Origin: Thermoplasmata archaeon
Lineage (GTDB): Archaea; Thermoplasmatota; Thermoplasmata; Thermoplasmatales; Thermoplasmataceae
Length of the DNA: 35,782 nucleotides
Direction of reading: 5' to 3'
Assembly (NCBI GenBank): GCA_021802205.1
Contig: JAKAAT010000014.1
Span: forward strand, 1-35,782
In this document: in pieces, positions 32,313-35,782 of the stretch
How positions within the stretch are numbered: the stretch's first letter is position 1
Layout: every line of letters starts with the position of its first letter
The notes under the pieces: model-generated
The model's input: only the letters and a program-made list of their open reading frames with translations
Databases searched by the model: none
What the model was told of the DNA's origin: nothing
Made by a program: the position numbers and the translations under genes

Positions 32313-33683
32313 TTATTCCACCTCTTTTCCCAGAAAATTACCTTTTCTTCCATGCCCGGTAAAAACATCATTCTCAGCTAATATTTCACCGCCTGCTACT
32401 GTCAACACAGGCCAGCCTTTAGTTTTCATGTGGCTGTATATGGCTATATCTGTTCCCATATGAAGGTCTTCTGATCTTAAGCCATGCTCGAGCTTCTGGT
32501 CTATTACCGTTATATCAGCGTCACTTCCAATAGAAATTGTACCCTTCCGTGGGTAGAGATTGAATATTCTTGCCGGTGATGTGCTTATAACATCAACAAA
32601 TTTGCTAAGTGTAATTCTAGCCTTCTGAACTCCTTCAGAAAATAATAGGGGCAACCTTGTCTCTATGCCCGGTATTCCATTGGGCACCTTATTGAACGGA
32701 AAACCCATTTTCTGCTCCAAAAGGAATGGAACATGGTCAGATCCTACTGCCTGAATTTTTCCCGATGAAATTGCATTCCACATCAATTCATTATCCTCCT
32801 TCTTTCTGAGAGGGGGGCTGCATATGTACTGATTTCCCTCTTTTCCATTGAGGAAACTGTCGTCAAGTATGAGATACTGCGGGCATGTTTCACCGTATAT
32901 GTTTACACCATGCTTTCTGGCACTATCTATAATTTCCGGTGAGTTTCTGGTGGATAGGTGGACACAGTATACCTTCGCCCCTGAATCACCTGCCATTACT
33001 GCAGAGTCCGCCACAGCAACATCCTCACTTACAGGTGGCTTGCTCAGAGCATGGTATTCAGCACCGCTTTTTCCCTCTTTCAGGAGAGCATCCATATTGC
33101 CTTCAAGAAAATCGTTGTTTTCTGCATGAATCTGAACCATTATCCCGTATTTTTTGGCAGTATTCATACCCTGAAGTATCTGATAATTATTCGCATATCT
33201 GCCCAGATTCTTATATGTTGTGAATATTTTTACCGCCATTACCCCCATTTTAGACAATTCAGAAAATATAGTCTCCAGCCTTTCAGGGGAACTGAAATCC
33301 TCTGTGACCATCATGGGCTTTATAGTAAAATCCAGCGGGCTATTCTCGGAAAAGCGTTTAATCTTGGATGCAGCAGCGGCAACTGTGTCCTCATTCTTAT
33401 TTGCCTGTGAAAAATCCAGTACTGTGGTGGTTCCCCCAATAGCAGCCGATTCCGTTCCATTTTTTATGGTTCCTGCTCTGGAGTATCCTTCTATATGCGT
33501 GTGTGGATCAACACCACCGGGTATTACCAGTTTGCCAGATAAATCAATCTTTTTGTAATTGCCAGAAAATTCTGATATAATTCCCAAAGCCGCAATTTTT
33601 CCATCTTTTATTCCTATAGAAGTTCTCCGTAGTTCGCCGTTGAGAAAAACGTTCCCATCTTCAAGTACAAGGTCGAAGCTCAT
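32313..33683 (-). CDS. Dihydropyrimidinase / hydantoinase-type amidohydrolase
   Basis: The 456-residue amidohydrolase shows the metal ligands: PHTH (His 61, His 63), the carboxylated-lysine position K152 in AVKIFTT, HAEN (His 186), HLS (His 242) and SDHVPF (Asp 316). This fits dihydropyrimidinase/hydantoinase, which opens 5,6-dihydropyrimidines or hydantoins. Imidazolonepropionase is ruled out by the lysine-bearing binuclear site. It heads a two-gene unit with the M20 enzyme. A TATA-like TAAATAATC about 23 nt upstream suggests a leaderless message. Confidence 0.85.
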   Translation of the reverse strand: MSFDLVLEDGNVFLNGELRRTSIGIKDGKIAALGIISEFSGNYKKIDLSGKLVIPGGVDPHTHIEGYSRAGTIKNGTESAAIGGTTTVLDFSQANKNEDTVAAAASKIKRFSENSPLDFTIKPMMVTEDFSSPERLETIFSELSKMGVMAVKIFTTYKNLGRYANNYQILQGMNTAKKYGIMVQIHAENNDFLEGNMDALLKEGKSGAEYHALSKPPVSEDVAVADSAVMAGDSGAKVYCVHLSTRNSPEIIDSARKHGVNIYGETCPQYLILDDSFLNGKEGNQYICSPPLRKKEDNELMWNAISSGKIQAVGSDHVPFLLEQKMGFPFNKVPNGIPGIETRLPLLFSEGVQKARITLSKFVDVISTSPARIFNLYPRKGTISIGSDADITVIDQKLEHGLRSEDLHMGTDIAIYSHMKTKGWPVLTVAGGEILAENDVFTGHGRKGNFLGKEVE

Positions 33684-33818
33684 AAAAATATATATGTTAT
33701 GATTATTTAATGTTTATTTCATATGATTATAATTATCCAAGTGAGATTTCTGATGTTGTTTAAAATATTGTATAAAGTTTTTATCTTAAAACTCAAATAT
33801 TAATAAAAATTCAAAAAT

Positions 33819-33828
33819 AATTTAAACG
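33819..33828 (+). promoter_or_regulatory. TATA-like box of the ThDP enzyme gene
   Basis: AATTTAAACG is centred about 24 nt before ATG 33847. Confidence 0.45.
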
Positions 33829-33846
33829 ATAACTAAATATTAAATT

Positions 33847-35499
33847 ATGACAACGGTGGCAGATATAATTGTTAGAACACTGGTAAATTTCGGTGTAAAG
33901 AGGATTTATGCAATACCTGGAGATTCCCTGAATCCCATTGTTGATGCAATAAGGAGGAACCATGATATCGATTATATTCAGGTACGCCATGAAGAAGGCG
34001 GAGCACTCAGTGCATCCTTCGAATCCAAATATTCCGGTAAGTTATCTGCGTGCATGGGCACTTCCGGGCCCGGGTCTATCCACCTCCTGAACGGTCTTTA
34101 TGATGCCAAGATGCAGCATGTCCCTGTTATAGCACTGACCGGCCAGATAGAGACAGACCTCCTTGGGCATGAATATTTTCAGGAAGTAGATCTTGTAAAG
34201 CTATTCGATGATGTATCAGTTTTCAACGCAAGAATAGTGAACCCCGATAATGCACAGTTTCTTGTATGGAAAGCCTGCAGGGAGGCAATAATAAATGGTA
34301 GTGTAGGCCATATAGACATGCCCGTTGATATTTTGAAGAAGGAATGCAAAGAGGAAGAATTATCGTACTATATAAATCCCGTTTCCTACCAGCCTGATGG
34401 TATTGAGGAGGCAGAGAAATTAATTAATTCCAGTAGCAGGCCATTGATATTCATAGGGGGTGGTGCCAGGCCATACTCAGATGAAATCAATAAATTTGCT
34501 GAAAAAATAGGTGCTCCTATTGTCTATACACTAAATGGCAAGGGAACTTTACCTGATAGTGATGAGAAGATTATGGGTGGAATCGGGTTACTGGGCACAA
34601 AACCCTCCATAAAAGCCATAGATAATTCAGATCTGATTATATTCCTTGGAACGGTGTTTCCATATACTGCATTCCTGAAAAAGGTGAAAAATATTCAGGT
34701 TAATAACAGGATAGAAGACCTGAACAGAATTATGAAGGCCGATTATTCCTACTTATGCGATATAAAATATTTCCTCGATAAAATCAACGTTAAAGAAAAA
34801 CAGGACAAGTATTATTCCAGGATGAAGGATGAAAGGAATAAGTGGTTGAATGATATGCAGAAAAAAATCTCAGATCATAGAAAGCCATTAAGGGCCGAAG
34901 TAGTTGCTGATGCCGTGTCCAGACGCTTAAAGGATGATGACATTGTAATAGGCGACACCGGGAATGTTACACTCTGGGTTAACAGGTTCATTGAGGCAAG
35001 GCGCAACAACAAATTCTTTTTCTCATCATGGCTGGGTACCATGGGTGCGGGTATACCGGGGTCAATAGGCCTTGCACTGGCCTCTGGAAAACCAGTATAC
35101 GGGATCATCGGTGACGGCAGTTTTGCAATGACATCCATGGAAATTATTACGGCAATGAAATACAAACTTCCTGTCAAGCTGGTTGTTTTTGATAATAGTA
35201 TTCTCGGCATGATAAAACTTGAGGAAGAAGTAATGGGATATCCTGAGTATGGTGTTGATCTCTACAATCCCGACTTTGCCAGGCTTGCAGAAGCATCAGG
35301 TGCTACAGGAATAAGACTGGAAAATCCTGAAGACTTGGAAAGCAAAATGGATGAGTTTTTCGCTTCAAAGGGTCCGACTGTGTTTGATGTTATAACAGAA
35401 ACAGACGAAACTCCAATGCCACCCAAGCTTGAATTCAGTGTTGCGGCAAAGTATATAACATCAATACTCAGGGAGAAACTAGAACCAAAGGATGAATAA
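33847..35499 (+). CDS. poxB: ThDP-dependent pyruvate oxidase-like enzyme
   Basis: The 550-residue protein is a full ThDP enzyme of the acetolactate synthase/PoxB group: the N-terminal Glu 50 in VRHEEGG, CMGTSGPGSIHLLNG, a middle domain with IFIGGGARPY, and the C-terminal ThDP motif GDGS (residues 422-425) ending in FDN near 450. The first-domain and middle patterns are closer to E. coli-type pyruvate oxidase (PoxB), which gives acetate and CO2, than to anabolic acetolactate synthase. Acetolactate synthase or another 2-oxo-acid decarboxylase remains possible. It is monocistronic with its own promoter. Confidence 0.7.
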   Translation: MTTVADIIVRTLVNFGVKRIYAIPGDSLNPIVDAIRRNHDIDYIQVRHEEGGALSASFESKYSGKLSACMGTSGPGSIHLLNGLYDAKMQHVPVIALTGQIETDLLGHEYFQEVDLVKLFDDVSVFNARIVNPDNAQFLVWKACREAIINGSVGHIDMPVDILKKECKEEELSYYINPVSYQPDGIEEAEKLINSSSRPLIFIGGGARPYSDEINKFAEKIGAPIVYTLNGKGTLPDSDEKIMGGIGLLGTKPSIKAIDNSDLIIFLGTVFPYTAFLKKVKNIQVNNRIEDLNRIMKADYSYLCDIKYFLDKINVKEKQDKYYSRMKDERNKWLNDMQKKISDHRKPLRAEVVADAVSRRLKDDDIVIGDTGNVTLWVNRFIEARRNNKFFFSSWLGTMGAGIPGSIGLALASGKPVYGIIGDGSFAMTSMEIITAMKYKLPVKLVVFDNSILGMIKLEEEVMGYPEYGVDLYNPDFARLAEASGATGIRLENPEDLESKMDEFFASKGPTVFDVITETDETPMPPKLEFSVAAKYITSILREKLEPKDE

Positions 35500-35556
35500 G
35501 CGTAAATATGTAAATTTTTACTTTAATATTAAATATAATTTTTCTTTATGGCGTAG

Positions 35557-35566
35557 TTTAATATAT
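35557..35566 (+). promoter_or_regulatory. TATA box of hutH
   Basis: TTTAATATAT is centred about 25 nt before ATG 35587, implying leaderless hutH mRNA. Confidence 0.55.
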
Positions 35567-35586
35567 AATCTGGCATTGTAATTATC

Positions 35587-35782
35587 ATGATTTACATTGA
35601 TGGAAATAGTCTGGGCATAGAGGATATAATAGCAGTAGTTGACAATGGTGAGAACGTTGAAATAGCAGATTCTGCTCTGGAGCAGATAAGGAAATCCAAG
35701 AAATCTTTAATGAAAATACTGGAATCAGGAAAACCTGTATACGGTGTAAATACAGGATTCGGTTCACTTCTTAATGTAAACG
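35587..35782 (+). CDS. hutH: Histidine ammonia-lyase, 5' end only
   Basis: About 65 codons are present before the window edge. The N-terminus has the family's VYGVNTGFGSL at residues 51-61, the region that precedes the MIO-forming Ala-Ser-Gly of the full enzyme. HutH deaminates histidine to urocanate, the first step of histidine degradation to glutamate. The rest of the gene and any hutU/hutI partners lie outside the window, so whether the pathway is complete cannot be seen. Confidence 0.85.
   Translation, partial: MIYIDGNSLGIEDIIAVVDNGENVEIADSALEQIRKSKKSLMKILESGKPVYGVNTGFGSLLNVN

Noticed and set aside
32313-33683. Imidazolonepropionase (HutI) because hutH is nearby
   Set aside because: The lysine-bridged binuclear site of the dihydropyrimidinase family is present, and the neighbour is a carbamoyl amidohydrolase, so dihydropyrimidinase/hydantoinase fits better.
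1-35782. CRISPR array, insertion sequence or tRNA gene
   Set aside because: I found no repeat-spacer pattern, transposase or terminal repeats, and no cloverleaf with a T-arm motif in the gaps, although an automatic RNA search would be more sensitive.

Overview
The window is a gene-dense, AT-rich stretch of an archaeal chromosome. Archaeal markers are geranylgeranylglyceryl phosphate synthase, eS17, eL41, Trm1, archaeal dihydroneopterin aldolase (MptD) and an archaeal RNase P RNA. TATA-like boxes commonly lie about 23-27 nt before a start codon, implying mostly leaderless mRNAs. Together with the chlorite-dismutase-like protein, the DUF6015-like protein, the PoxB-like enzyme and HutH, this suggests a heterotrophic, acidophilic Thermoplasmatales member (Ferroplasma/Acidiplasma/Picrophilus-like). 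The genus is an inference.

Layout. 1-280: no firm gene. 281-6008: histidine operon hisZ-hisG-hisD-hisB-hisH-hisA-hisF-hisIE, almost every junction overlapping; it is preceded by a candidate 54-codon leader ORF with four His codons in five, and hisA has no AUG/GUG/UUG start (CUG proposed). 6012-9750: glutamate decarboxylase, a tiny eL41 gene, a universal stress protein, eS17, rhodanese and a HemQ/chlorite-dismutase-like protein. 9792-16125: purB with an overlapping winged-helix gene, three small or secreted hypotheticals, then purS-purL. 16230-21643: two membrane hypotheticals, GGGP synthase, the mptD-THEP1-trm1 operon, a DUF2240-like gene and a CinA-related gene. 21644-23289: a gene-poor region around one UbiA-like membrane protein. 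23290-30385: DUF6015-like protein, sugar-phosphate nucleotidyltransferase, aldehyde dehydrogenase plus MFS transporter, RNase P RNA, Nudix hydrolase, BluB-like enzyme and APC amino-acid permease. 30460-35782: a Cys-rich protein with a small HTH protein, a dihydropyrimidinase/carbamoyl-amidohydrolase pair, a pyruvate-oxidase-like ThDP enzyme, and the 5' end of hutH.

How they fit together. The left end makes histidine and the right end starts to degrade it. Histidine degradation gives glutamate, which glutamate decarboxylase could convert to GABA with proton consumption; the ALDH could oxidise an aldehyde such as succinate semialdehyde or glyceraldehyde. purS/purL/purB serve purine synthesis, while the dihydropyrimidinase pair serves pyrimidine or hydantoin catabolism. 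The most unusual points are the His-codon leader ORF, the CUG-start hisA with its CTGA junction, the short genes absent from a 60-codon ORF cut-off (eL41), and a THEP1-like ATPase with a broken P-loop.
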